Source: Desulfuromonas sp. KJ2020
Lineage (GTDB): Bacteria; Desulfobacterota; Desulfuromonadia; Desulfuromonadales; SZUA-540
Direction of reading: 5' to 3'
Length of the DNA stretch: 64,000 bases
Assembly (NCBI RefSeq): GCF_024197615.1
Contig: NZ_JAKUKE010000001.1
Location: 707,029-771,028 of the forward strand
Part shown: piece after piece, positions 54,598 through 61,359 of the stretch
How positions within the stretch are numbered: position 1 is the stretch's first letter
Layout of the letters: every line of letters begins with the position of its first letter
Made by a program: the position numbers and the translations under genes
Notes under the pieces: model-generated
What the model saw: only the letters and a program-made list of their open reading frames with translations
The model's database searches: none
What the model was told of the DNA's origin: nothing

Positions 54598-54626
54598 ATT
54601 TTATTGGACGCGCGGGCCCGTGTCAA
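54598..54626 (-). promoter_or_regulatory. Promoter of the riboswitch-purE transcript
   Basis: TTGACA (54626-54621), exactly 17 nt, then TAAAAT (54603-54598), immediately before the aptamer. The predicted start near 54590 places the aptamer at the 5' end of the RNA and separates it from the superoxide reductase gene upstream. Confidence 0.8.
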
Positions 54627-54654
54627 TAGAAATAGGCGCTATGCAACGACTTCT

Positions 54655-55101
54655 TTACCCTACGGCAACCTGCCTGGTTTCTTCCCATAGCCCATGCAGA
54701 TTGCAGAACTCGCGGGCCTTGAGGGTGGCTGGTCCCTCCAGGGCAATAAAAAAGGTGACCTTGGGAGCATTCTGGCCTGGCGTCAACGTTGCCTTGCCCG
54801 CCCGTTTCCCGTCGACGTACAATTCGACGTAGTCGATGTAATGTTCTTTGGTCATGGGGTGAATGACTTCCCCCACCGTAACCGTTACCGGGAAAGGCAC
54901 CCCCTTGGTGATGGATTCCGGCACTTCGATCACCGGCACATGTTTTTGCTCTAACAAGGTTTTGTTGGCCGGATCCTTGACCGTGAAAACATGCATATCG
55001 GCCTCGGCGGCGCGCGCCCTGGGAACGCTCAGGAACAGACCAGCCGCCAGAACCGTCGATCCTGTGAGCAAAAATTCTCGTCGCTTTACCTCATTACTCA
55101 T
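54655..55101 (-). CDS. Tat-exported superoxide reductase (neelaredoxin/desulfoferrodoxin type)
   Basis: A 148-aa protein with a twin-arginine signal (KRREFLLTG, residues 6-14, then AGLFLSVPRARAA). The mature part is a class II superoxide reductase: iron ligands His54 (KHVPVIE), His81 and His87 (HPMTKEHY), Cys133 and His136 (CNLHGLW). Lys53 is present, but the Glu normally two residues before His54 is Gln52, with Glu51 beside it. It would reduce superoxide to peroxide in the periplasm, using cytochrome or rubredoxin electrons. There is no N-terminal rubredoxin-like domain. GGGAGG precedes the ATG at 55101. Confidence 0.88.
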   Translation of the reverse strand: MSNEVKRREFLLTGSTVLAAGLFLSVPRARAAEADMHVFTVKDPANKTLLEQKHVPVIEVPESITKGVPFPVTVTVGEVIHPMTKEHYIDYVELYVDGKRAGKATLTPGQNAPKVTFFIALEGPATLKAREFCNLHGLWEETRQVAVG

Positions 55102-55190
55102 ACGTGTGCCTCCCTGTTTGGATATTTCCTGTACTATAGCCGGCTTTGCGCTTCTCGCAAGGGGCGGCACATTTGCCCGGGCGATTTCAC

Positions 55191-55220
55191 TTGCTAGTAT
55201 CCAGAGAGATATTATATATT
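55191..55220 (+). promoter_or_regulatory. Possible promoter of the 28-aa membrane peptide
   Basis: TTGCTA (55191-55196) and TATATT (55215-55220) with an 18-nt spacer, 27 nt before the ATG. Confidence 0.4.
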
Positions 55221-55247
55221 AAAAAGCCTATCTAACGGAGGAGCCTT

Positions 55248-55334
55248 ATGGAAATACTCAGTATCCTCGGCATTGTTGCCATCTGGTACGTCGTCAACAA
55301 ATGGGTGCTACCCAAAATGGGCGTCCAGACCTGA
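55248..55334 (+). CDS. 28-residue single-span membrane peptide
   Basis: The frame encodes MEILSILGIVAIWYVVNKWV followed by LPKMGVQT and a TGA stop. A strong ribosome site GGAGGAG sits 6 nt before the ATG, a promoter-like element lies upstream and a good terminator follows, so it looks like a genuine small gene. One membrane helix (residues 3-20) is followed by a positively charged end. I recall similar tiny proteins ending PKMGV in related genomes, but no function. It is divergent from the superoxide reductase gene. Confidence 0.7.
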   Translation: MEILSILGIVAIWYVVNKWVLPKMGVQT

Positions 55335-55412
55335 CTGTCCGACAGTTGCAGCCTTCCGGTCCGGAAGGAAGAAGAAAAGAAGGAAAACCCATAATTCTTG
55401 TATCCATGCATT

Positions 55413-55454
55413 CAGCCCCCCTGAAAGACCATTCCGGCGGGGCTGATTTTTTTT
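55413..55454 (+). terminator. Terminator after the 28-aa peptide gene
   Basis: CAGCCCC (55413-55419) / GGGGCTG (55439-55445) followed by A and eight T. Confidence 0.8.
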
Positions 55455-55497
55455 GCAAACAAAAGGGCCACCCAGATTGGGCGGCCCTTTTGTTTGC
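55455..55497. terminator. Second hairpin, terminator for the octaheme cytochrome gene
   Basis: GCAAACAAAAGGGCC (55455-55469) pairs with GGCCCTTTTGTTTGC (55483-55497). It lies 20 nt past the cytochrome stop on the minus strand and also backs up the plus-strand terminator. Confidence 0.75.
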
Positions 55498-55516
55498 TTA
55501 GTGTTCTTGACCGTAT

Positions 55517-56899
55517 TTATTTGCTCCGGGCCCACTTGGGGTTGACCATCGGATCCCCTTTGTAGCCCAGCTCTTTCCAGTTCAGGCGGCCGTTGTCGCC
55601 ATGACAGTCGAGACAGTTGAGAGCTTCGCTGGCCGGCGAGACCATGTGGTTGAGGCGCCAGTACATCCGGGTCTCAATAAAATCGACCTCGCCGCTGAAG
55701 GGCAGACCCGCCGCCTTCATGCCAATTTCGGCCGAGCGCTTCCAGTCGAAGGTGGTCCAGTAACCATCGTCGCCGATCTGATGAACGGCCAGCAGGGTTT
55801 TGTTGACGGGGTCGAAAGCCTGTTTGCCACCCATCACCTTAAAGGGATAGATGCGGGCCTTTTTGTCCTTGATGGTTGACGTCGGTCCGGCCACAATCAG
55901 CACCTTGCTCGGGTCCTTGATCTTCTGGCCCCGCACATGGTTGACGGCCTCGCCCGTTTCAAACCAGGCATACTCGGGCTGTACCATTTTGCCGTATTTC
56001 ATGTCGCCCTTTTTCTTTACGTACAGGGGCAGACCGTATTTGTCCTTGACGACGTCGCGGCTGTCATCGCCGGCAGTCGACCAGTCCCACCAGATTTTGG
56101 TCGGGATCTCTTTGGCGTAGTAGGGGATGTGGCAGGTCTGGCAGGCAATGTTGGCGGCGTGGTCGTTAAGACGGCTTTCCGGGTGGACCGCACCGGCATG
56201 GCAGTCTTCACAGCGAAGCTGGCTGGCGGCACCCGGAGAGACGCCGAGGGAATTGCCGGGGATGACATGATTCTTGGTCACATGGCAACTCTGGCAGGCG
56301 AAATCCTGGCCGTCGAGGCCCATGTGGATGTCCGTCTTGCTTTCCGGATAGGACATGGAGGAATCGAGGTCGCCGTGCTTGACGGCATCGCCGCCGCCAC
56401 CGTAGAAGTGGCAGGCACCGCAATTGTCACGCACAGGTTCGCCAACATTCTGAGCAATCCGCAGCAGATTGAGACCTTCGGCGGGCCAGCCGGCATCGCC
56501 CTTGGCGTAAGTGCCTGTCGTATCGTGGCAGACGAGACAATCTACGCGGGTCTTGTCGCTGAAGTCAAAACTGTCGTCCTCGTAGCCGTAACCGGCATGA
56601 CAGCGGTTGCAGGAAGTCTCGTTGCTCTTGATCTGGGTACAGTAGTTGTTAAGCACATTGCGCTTGCCGGCGACGACTTTTTTACCGGCAATCTTTTGCT
56701 CCAACGCCCAGGTCCAGTGACTGGTCTTCATAAAATCATCGGCCTGCTGTTCATGGCACTCCAGGCACACCTTGGTGACATCGGGTCCGGTTTTGAATTC
56801 CCCTTGGACATAATCGGTATGGGGGTTGGCGGCCAGGGCCGTTCCTCCCCATAAACCCAGGACCAGAAAAGAAGCAAAAACCCTTTTCAACTGTCGCAT
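55517..56899 (-). CDS. Octaheme c-type cytochrome, tetrathionate reductase family
   Basis: A 460-aa periplasmic cytochrome with a Sec signal (VFASFLVLGLWGGTALAA). Eight CxxCH sites start near residues 45, 97, 121, 160, 202, 230, 253 and 429. The spacing, with seven hemes in the first 260 residues and one near the C-terminus, matches the octaheme tetrathionate reductase (Otr) family. Otr from Shewanella reduces tetrathionate, nitrite and hydroxylamine in vitro. The physiological role here is open; sulfur-anion genes elsewhere in the window fit tetrathionate. Its gene stands alone, with no quinol dehydrogenase next to it. AAGGAGG precedes the ATG. Confidence 0.9.
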   Translation of the reverse strand: MRQLKRVFASFLVLGLWGGTALAANPHTDYVQGEFKTGPDVTKVCLECHEQQADDFMKTSHWTWALEQKIAGKKVVAGKRNVLNNYCTQIKSNETSCNRCHAGYGYEDDSFDFSDKTRVDCLVCHDTTGTYAKGDAGWPAEGLNLLRIAQNVGEPVRDNCGACHFYGGGGDAVKHGDLDSSMSYPESKTDIHMGLDGQDFACQSCHVTKNHVIPGNSLGVSPGAASQLRCEDCHAGAVHPESRLNDHAANIACQTCHIPYYAKEIPTKIWWDWSTAGDDSRDVVKDKYGLPLYVKKKGDMKYGKMVQPEYAWFETGEAVNHVRGQKIKDPSKVLIVAGPTSTIKDKKARIYPFKVMGGKQAFDPVNKTLLAVHQIGDDGYWTTFDWKRSAEIGMKAAGLPFSGEVDFIETRMYWRLNHMVSPASEALNCLDCHGDNGRLNWKELGYKGDPMVNPKWARSK

Positions 56900-57111
56900 G
56901 CATCGACCTCCTTATAATGTTACGGATGATGGGAACACGCTAACCAAAGCAAATTAAATGCCATCTTCCCTGAAGATATGGATCGTTTACTGGAGAAGTG
57001 AGGTCAGTCGGTTAGAGAAGTTGAGCTCGATCGGGGAGGGGGAAGGTACCACGCGAGGGGCGCCAAATGGCTCAGGGTCCGTTAAATGGCGAGAAGAGTC
57101 GCTGGGAGCAG

Positions 57112-58539
57112 CTACAGATAGGGCGAAAAGAGCTTGACCGCGGCATCACGAACTTTTTGCCAGATCGGGCGAGCATCGACCTTTTCGAGGGTTATCAGGG
57201 TCGAAACCTCCCGAATCCGATCAAAGTGCTGGGACATTTCTTGAACAAAGTGACGGTCGTAGATTTCCATGGTAAATTCGAAATTAAGCCGCAGGCTGCG
57301 CGGATCCAGGTTGGCCGAGCCGATCTGGGCATAATGATCATCGACCAGCAGCAGTTTGCTGTGCACAAAAGGAGGGGGCTGATAGTAGACGGCCACACCG
57401 TGCTGAAGAAGTTCCCATAGATACGACCGGGTCGCCCAGTCGACATAGGGCAGGTTGTTCTTTTCCGGCAGCAGGATCTCGACCCTGACCCCCCTTAACG
57501 CCGCCGTATTGATGGCGGTAATCATCGCCCTGTCCGGAATGAAGTAGGGTGTCATGATGCGCACCCGGCTGCGCGCGCAGTTCAGGGCCCCGATGAGCAG
57601 CCACACCAGCTTTTCGAAATCTTCGTTGGGTCCGGCGCTGATGCCTCGACAGAAAGCATGCCCCGCATCAGGTGGCGGGGGATAGGCGACAGCCCTAAAG
57701 GGTTCGCGGGTAGCAAAGGACCAGTCCTCCAGAAAAGCCTCCTGCAACTGACCGACCACCGGCCCTTCCACGCGAAAATGGATGTCGACCACGCGAGCGG
57801 GATCCTGGCGTTGCGCCAGGTGACGTTCGCCGATATTCATACCGCCGGTATAACCGGTTTCGCCATCCACCACCAGCAGCTTGCGATGGTTGCGTAGATT
57901 GAGATGGATTCCTCGCCCGGATAAAGACGGAGGCAGAAAACGCACAAACCGTACTTTCGATTTCCTGAACTGCCGGCGAATGGGGGGAAACGAATAACGC
58001 TCCCCGAGGCCATCGACCAGAACCCGCACATCTACCCCCCGTTCGGCAGCCTCCCTGAGGGCCTCGGCAAACTGGAAGCCGATACCGTCCGAGTCAAATA
58101 TGTAGGTGGAGAGATAAATGGAATGCCGCGCCGTCGCGAGGCTTTGCAGCATGGCCGGATAAGCCTCTTCACCGTTGTGGAGGGGGGTAATTTTGTTCCC
58201 TTGCAGCAGCGGTCGTCGCGTCACCTTGTCAGCGAGAGCCAGCTGGGCGCAGAAATTTTCGAGGCGAAAGGGCTGGTCCATGCCCTGATCAAAGGACCAG
58301 GGGCACAGTTCGCTTTCGTGCCAGAACATCCCCTGACCCCGTAGCTGCCAGTCCTTGGCGGTTGACCGAATGCGGTTGACCCCGAGCACCCAGTAGAAAA
58401 AGGCCCCCACACCCGGCACACCGAGGCACAACACGATCCAGATCAGCGCCGAACGCGGATCGCGCTTATTGAGCAGCGCGTGGCCAGCCGACCAGGCGCC
58501 GAACAGGATCAGCAGCCATCCTAGGGCCCACTGCAGCAA
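57112..58539 (-). CDS. cls: Cardiolipin synthase (phospholipase D family)
   Basis: A 475-aa ClsA-type enzyme joining two phosphatidylglycerol molecules into cardiolipin. Two N-terminal membrane helices (LGWLLILFGAWSAGHALL; SALIWIVLCLGVPGVGAFFYW) are followed by two HKD motifs: NHRKLLVVDGE and VHSKLLLVDDH. GIGFQFAEALREAAERGVDV is a conserved helix before the first. Both motifs are intact, so activity is expected. It may share a transcript with the zinc-ribbon gene that starts 34 nt downstream of... its upstream neighbour on this strand; cls lies downstream of that gene. Confidence 0.92.
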   Translation of the reverse strand: MLQWALGWLLILFGAWSAGHALLNKRDPRSALIWIVLCLGVPGVGAFFYWVLGVNRIRSTAKDWQLRGQGMFWHESELCPWSFDQGMDQPFRLENFCAQLALADKVTRRPLLQGNKITPLHNGEEAYPAMLQSLATARHSIYLSTYIFDSDGIGFQFAEALREAAERGVDVRVLVDGLGERYSFPPIRRQFRKSKVRFVRFLPPSLSGRGIHLNLRNHRKLLVVDGETGYTGGMNIGERHLAQRQDPARVVDIHFRVEGPVVGQLQEAFLEDWSFATREPFRAVAYPPPPDAGHAFCRGISAGPNEDFEKLVWLLIGALNCARSRVRIMTPYFIPDRAMITAINTAALRGVRVEILLPEKNNLPYVDWATRSYLWELLQHGVAVYYQPPPFVHSKLLLVDDHYAQIGSANLDPRSLRLNFEFTMEIYDRHFVQEMSQHFDRIREVSTLITLEKVDARPIWQKVRDAAVKLFSPYL

Positions 58540-58573
58540 AATACCCCCATCGATTTATGAGCGGTCCCGGTGT

Positions 58574-58903
58574 TCATCGCAAACTGGTCGCGCAACGGGG
58601 GCAGGTGAGCATGCTGGTGGAAGGTACGCGGTGCCCGCAGGTCGGGCAGAAGAACCAGTAGCGGCAATATTTGCATTGAGGTTCGGAAACCCCTTGTTTT
58701 TTCTTACACTTGGGGCACACGCGATACATTTTTTTCTGTTCGATGTAGTCCGCAAAGATCAGGGCACAACGGGGGCATTCCTGCGCCTGGCGATTGCGAA
58801 TCTCAGCACCACAATTAGGATTGGGGCACAAAAAGACCGTTTTGCAGCCGCTGCACCAATATTTTCCCTTTTTCATTTCCTTACATACGGGGCACTTATC
58901 CAT
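58574..58903 (-). CDS. Multi-zinc-ribbon protein of unknown function
   Basis: A 109-aa protein made almost wholly of cysteine pairs: CPVC, CSGC, CPNPNC, CPRC, CPKC, CKYC, CPTC and CPRC. These could form four tandem zinc ribbons. The rest is Lys/Arg and aromatic rich, suiting nucleic-acid or protein binding. The start at 58903 (MDKCPVC) has AGAGG upstream; the longer frame has no ribosome site. The cls gene begins 34 nt downstream, so the two may be co-transcribed. A terminator at 58958-58985 lies just before it, so its own promoter must be very close. No function assigned. Confidence 0.75.
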   Translation of the reverse strand: MDKCPVCKEMKKGKYWCSGCKTVFLCPNPNCGAEIRNRQAQECPRCALIFADYIEQKKMYRVCPKCKKKQGVSEPQCKYCRYWFFCPTCGHRVPSTSMLTCPRCATSLR

Positions 58904-58957
58904 GATCAACCTCTTGACTTTCGTGTTGCGGCCGAACCGATAGCTGGCAACTTGCGT

Positions 58958-58985
58958 AAAAAAAGCCGGTCCCTGAAGACCGGCT
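58958..58985 (-). terminator. Terminator of the orphan short transcription unit
   Basis: Minus-strand AGCCGGTC-TTCAGG-GACCGGCT followed by TTTTTT. It lies 230 nt past the trkA stop and 55 nt before the zinc-ribbon gene. Confidence 0.85.
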
Positions 58986-59016
58986 CTTGGTGGGGCCATT
59001 CCTCACGGGGATAAAA

Positions 59017-59109
59017 CTAGGATGGGACGATGCGTTCCTGACCGCAATCCCTCGCCTGAATCCAGGATCCGGCCAAAAAATAGATGGATGATTTTGGTAC
59101 GTTGTTCAC
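59017..59109 (-). CDS. Possible 30-aa peptide within the orphan transcript
   Basis: A GTG frame encodes MNNVPKSSIYFLAGSWIQAR followed by DCGQERIVPS. AAGGGAT lies 6-8 nt before the GTG. It lies wholly between a consensus-like promoter (59167-59195) and a terminator (58958-58985). The same ~200-nt RNA carries seven GGA triplets, several as AGGGA or AGGA, so it could instead be a non-coding RNA, perhaps a CsrA-binding one. I cannot decide between peptide and RNA; nothing else is visible in 58904-59212. Confidence 0.3.
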   Translation of the reverse strand: MNNVPKSSIYFLAGSWIQARDCGQERIVPS

Positions 59110-59166
59110 TGGTTATCCCTTCTCGATGCCTTGCCTTGTGAAACCTGTCTAAGCCGCCGAAGTTTG

Positions 59167-59195
59167 ATTATTCTACAGACACCGGGCCTTGTCAA
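59167..59195 (-). promoter_or_regulatory. Promoter of the orphan short transcript
   Basis: TTGACA (59195-59190), exactly 17 nt, AATAAT (59172-59167). It fires leftward 18 nt after the trkA stop codon; the predicted transcript runs from about 59160 to 58958. Confidence 0.65.
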
Positions 59196-59212
59196 CCGGG
59201 ACCAGGAAAATC

Positions 59213-59872
59213 TCACGGCGCCACTATTTTCAGTTTTTCCAGGTTCTCCTTTTTCCCCATGAGGATCATGGCCGAGTCTGCCGCAAAAACAAACTGGGCC
59301 GAGGGGATGAGATGGATCCGGTCCGTCAAAATCTCTTTCACCGCGATCACGACGACATCATGATGGCGCCGCAGATCGATATCACCCAGACTACGCCCGA
59401 TAAAGGGATCCGGTACCGCGACTTCCACGATATCGTAATCGGGCGCCAGCGGAATATGCTCGATCAGGTTCGGTTGGTGCAGGGTGCGCGCCAGATGGCG
59501 GGCCCCTTCCTGTTCGGGGTTGATCCACTCCGTTGCGCCGATGGCTTTGACGATCTTGCCGATGGCGGGGGTCTCGGCCTTGACGATGATGCGCTTTACG
59601 CCGAGATCAACCAGGTTGAGCGTGGTCAGGGCGATGGCTTCGAGGTTATCGCCAAGATTGAGTATGGCCGCCTCCATATCGGCACTGACCAGGTCGACCA
59701 GGGCTTCCTGCTCTCGGGCGTCGGCAATGAGACAGGCCGTTACCTGGTCTTTCAGCTCTTCAACCCGTTTTTCATCCCTATCCACGGCCAGGACGTCCTC
59801 CCCATAGGAGGCGAGTTCGAGGGCGACATTCCGGCCGAAATTTCCCAAGCCGATCACCACATAACTTTTCAT
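59213..59872 (-). CDS. trkA: K+ uptake regulatory subunit, TrkA/KtrA type
   Basis: A 219-aa cytosolic protein. The N-terminal Rossmann (RCK_N) domain begins YVVIGLGNFGRNVALELASYG, with the acidic residue VDRDEKR at the end of the second strand. A TrkA_C domain follows (about residues 135-215; DYDIVEVAVPDPFIGRSLGD). At 219 residues it is the single-unit KtrA form, not the double-length enteric TrkA. It gates the TrkH-like channel encoded 24 nt upstream in response to ATP/ADP or NAD. GGGAGGAG precedes the ATG. Confidence 0.92.
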   Translation of the reverse strand: MKSYVVIGLGNFGRNVALELASYGEDVLAVDRDEKRVEELKDQVTACLIADAREQEALVDLVSADMEAAILNLGDNLEAIALTTLNLVDLGVKRIIVKAETPAIGKIVKAIGATEWINPEQEGARHLARTLHQPNLIEHIPLAPDYDIVEVAVPDPFIGRSLGDIDLRRHHDVVVIAVKEILTDRIHLIPSAQFVFAADSAMILMGKKENLEKLKIVAP

Positions 59873-59896
59873 TCGTCTCCTCCCCTCTCTTTCGGC

Positions 59897-61237
59897 TCAA
59901 CCCAAAACCAGGTCGGCCTCGGGATAGCTGTAACGCTCTTTTTTGTTGCGCCTGAAAAGAGAATACCCCAACACCAGGGGACCGATCCGGCCAGCAAGCA
60001 TGGTCAGCAGGATCAGGCTCTTGCCGAAGGGCGTCAGGTCGGGGGTCAGCCCCGTGGAAAGGCCGACTGTTCCCAGGGCCGAGACGACCTCAAACAGGAG
60101 TCCTGCCAATTCGGCCTCCTCGGTAAAGAGAAGGATCCCCGTCGCCAGGATGGTCCAGAGAAAAGCCAGGCTGACCAGGGCCAATACCTTGTTCAGCAGG
60201 AGAGGCGAAATCTTGCTGCCCCCGGCGACGGTATCCGCTCTGCCAGCCAGATGGTCGCGCAGATACACCCACAGCAAGGCCATTGACAGCGTTTTGATCC
60301 CCCCTCCCGAGCCCCCCGGCGAGGCCCCGATAAACATGAGAACGATGAGCACCCACAGCGTCGCCGTCGGCAGACTACCAATATCCAGCGTGTAAAATCC
60401 CGTGGTGGTGGCCGCCGACAGCGCCTGGAAGGCGGCGTCAAGCCCCTGTTGTCCGAGGGGAACGCCCGCCGTCGGCAGCGGCCGATGGCCCAGCCACACC
60501 AGGATCGTCCCGGCAACAGCGAGGCCAAGGCTTGTTTTGATGACCAGACGGCTCTGCAGGGACAGTTTTTTCCTTCCGCCACCCGCTCCCCGCTTCCTGA
60601 CCGCCACCAGGTCATGGATCACCAGGAACCCCAGGGCGCCCAGCCCCATGAGGACATAAATCACCAGCTGAATTGCTGCCGACTGGCGGAACCCGCTCAG
60701 GCTGTCGGCATAAAGCCCGAAACCCGCCGTGCAAAAAGCCGAAACGGCGTGAAAAAAGCCGCTGTAGAGAGCCTCTGGCGCCGGATAGTCCGCACTGAAC
60801 AGCCAGGCCAAGCCCAGGGTTCCGGTCAATTCCACCGCCAGGGTCAGGCCCACGATGAATTTGCCATAGGTCAGCATGTCCACCCGCGGGGGCCGGGCCA
60901 TGGATTCCCGCAGCAGAACCCGCGAGTTCAGGGACAGCCTGCCGCCCAGGCCGGTGAGGATGCCGGCCAGCAGGAGCATATAACCGAGGCCGCCGATCTG
61001 GAAGAGAACCAGGATGACCAGCTCGCCAAAAAGGGAGTAGGCTGAGCCGATATCCACCACGGTCAGGCCGGTGGTGGTGACGGCGGAGGTGGCACAGAAC
61101 AGGGTATCGAGGAACGGTTGAGAGTGGGCGTCCGCGCTGGCCGCTGGCAGCTGGAGCAGCAAGGCCCCCGCCAGGATGATGACGACATAGCCGAGGACGA
61201 TCTGTTGCAGAGCGCTGAGTCTGGGGCGGTGCGTCAT
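59897..61237 (-). CDS. trkH: K+ uptake membrane subunit, TrkH/KtrB type
   Basis: A 446-aa channel-like protein with four M1-P-M2 repeats. Filter loops are seen as CATSAVTTTGLTVVD, HAVSAFCTAGFGLY, SAATTTGFYTLDI and SALGTVGLSTGLTP, each with a central Gly. GASPGGSGGGIKT is the gating loop of the third repeat. With the KtrA-type subunit it forms a K+ uptake system. Length is between KtrB and TrkH, so the exact subfamily is open. Confidence 0.92.
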   Translation of the reverse strand: MTHRPRLSALQQIVLGYVVIILAGALLLQLPAASADAHSQPFLDTLFCATSAVTTTGLTVVDIGSAYSLFGELVILVLFQIGGLGYMLLLAGILTGLGGRLSLNSRVLLRESMARPPRVDMLTYGKFIVGLTLAVELTGTLGLAWLFSADYPAPEALYSGFFHAVSAFCTAGFGLYADSLSGFRQSAAIQLVIYVLMGLGALGFLVIHDLVAVRKRGAGGGRKKLSLQSRLVIKTSLGLAVAGTILVWLGHRPLPTAGVPLGQQGLDAAFQALSAATTTGFYTLDIGSLPTATLWVLIVLMFIGASPGGSGGGIKTLSMALLWVYLRDHLAGRADTVAGGSKISPLLLNKVLALVSLAFLWTILATGILLFTEEAELAGLLFEVVSALGTVGLSTGLTPDLTPFGKSLILLTMLAGRIGPLVLGYSLFRRNKKERYSYPEADLVLG

Positions 61238-61359
61238 GACTTTTCCAGTTCGGCGAAAGAGGGGAGGACCGGCAGACCAGGGCGCCCTGGTCTGAATTTT
61301 CAGTCCCTGTTATCCCTCTATCAGCCACCGGGGAAAAGTCAATGCACGACGGGCCGCCT

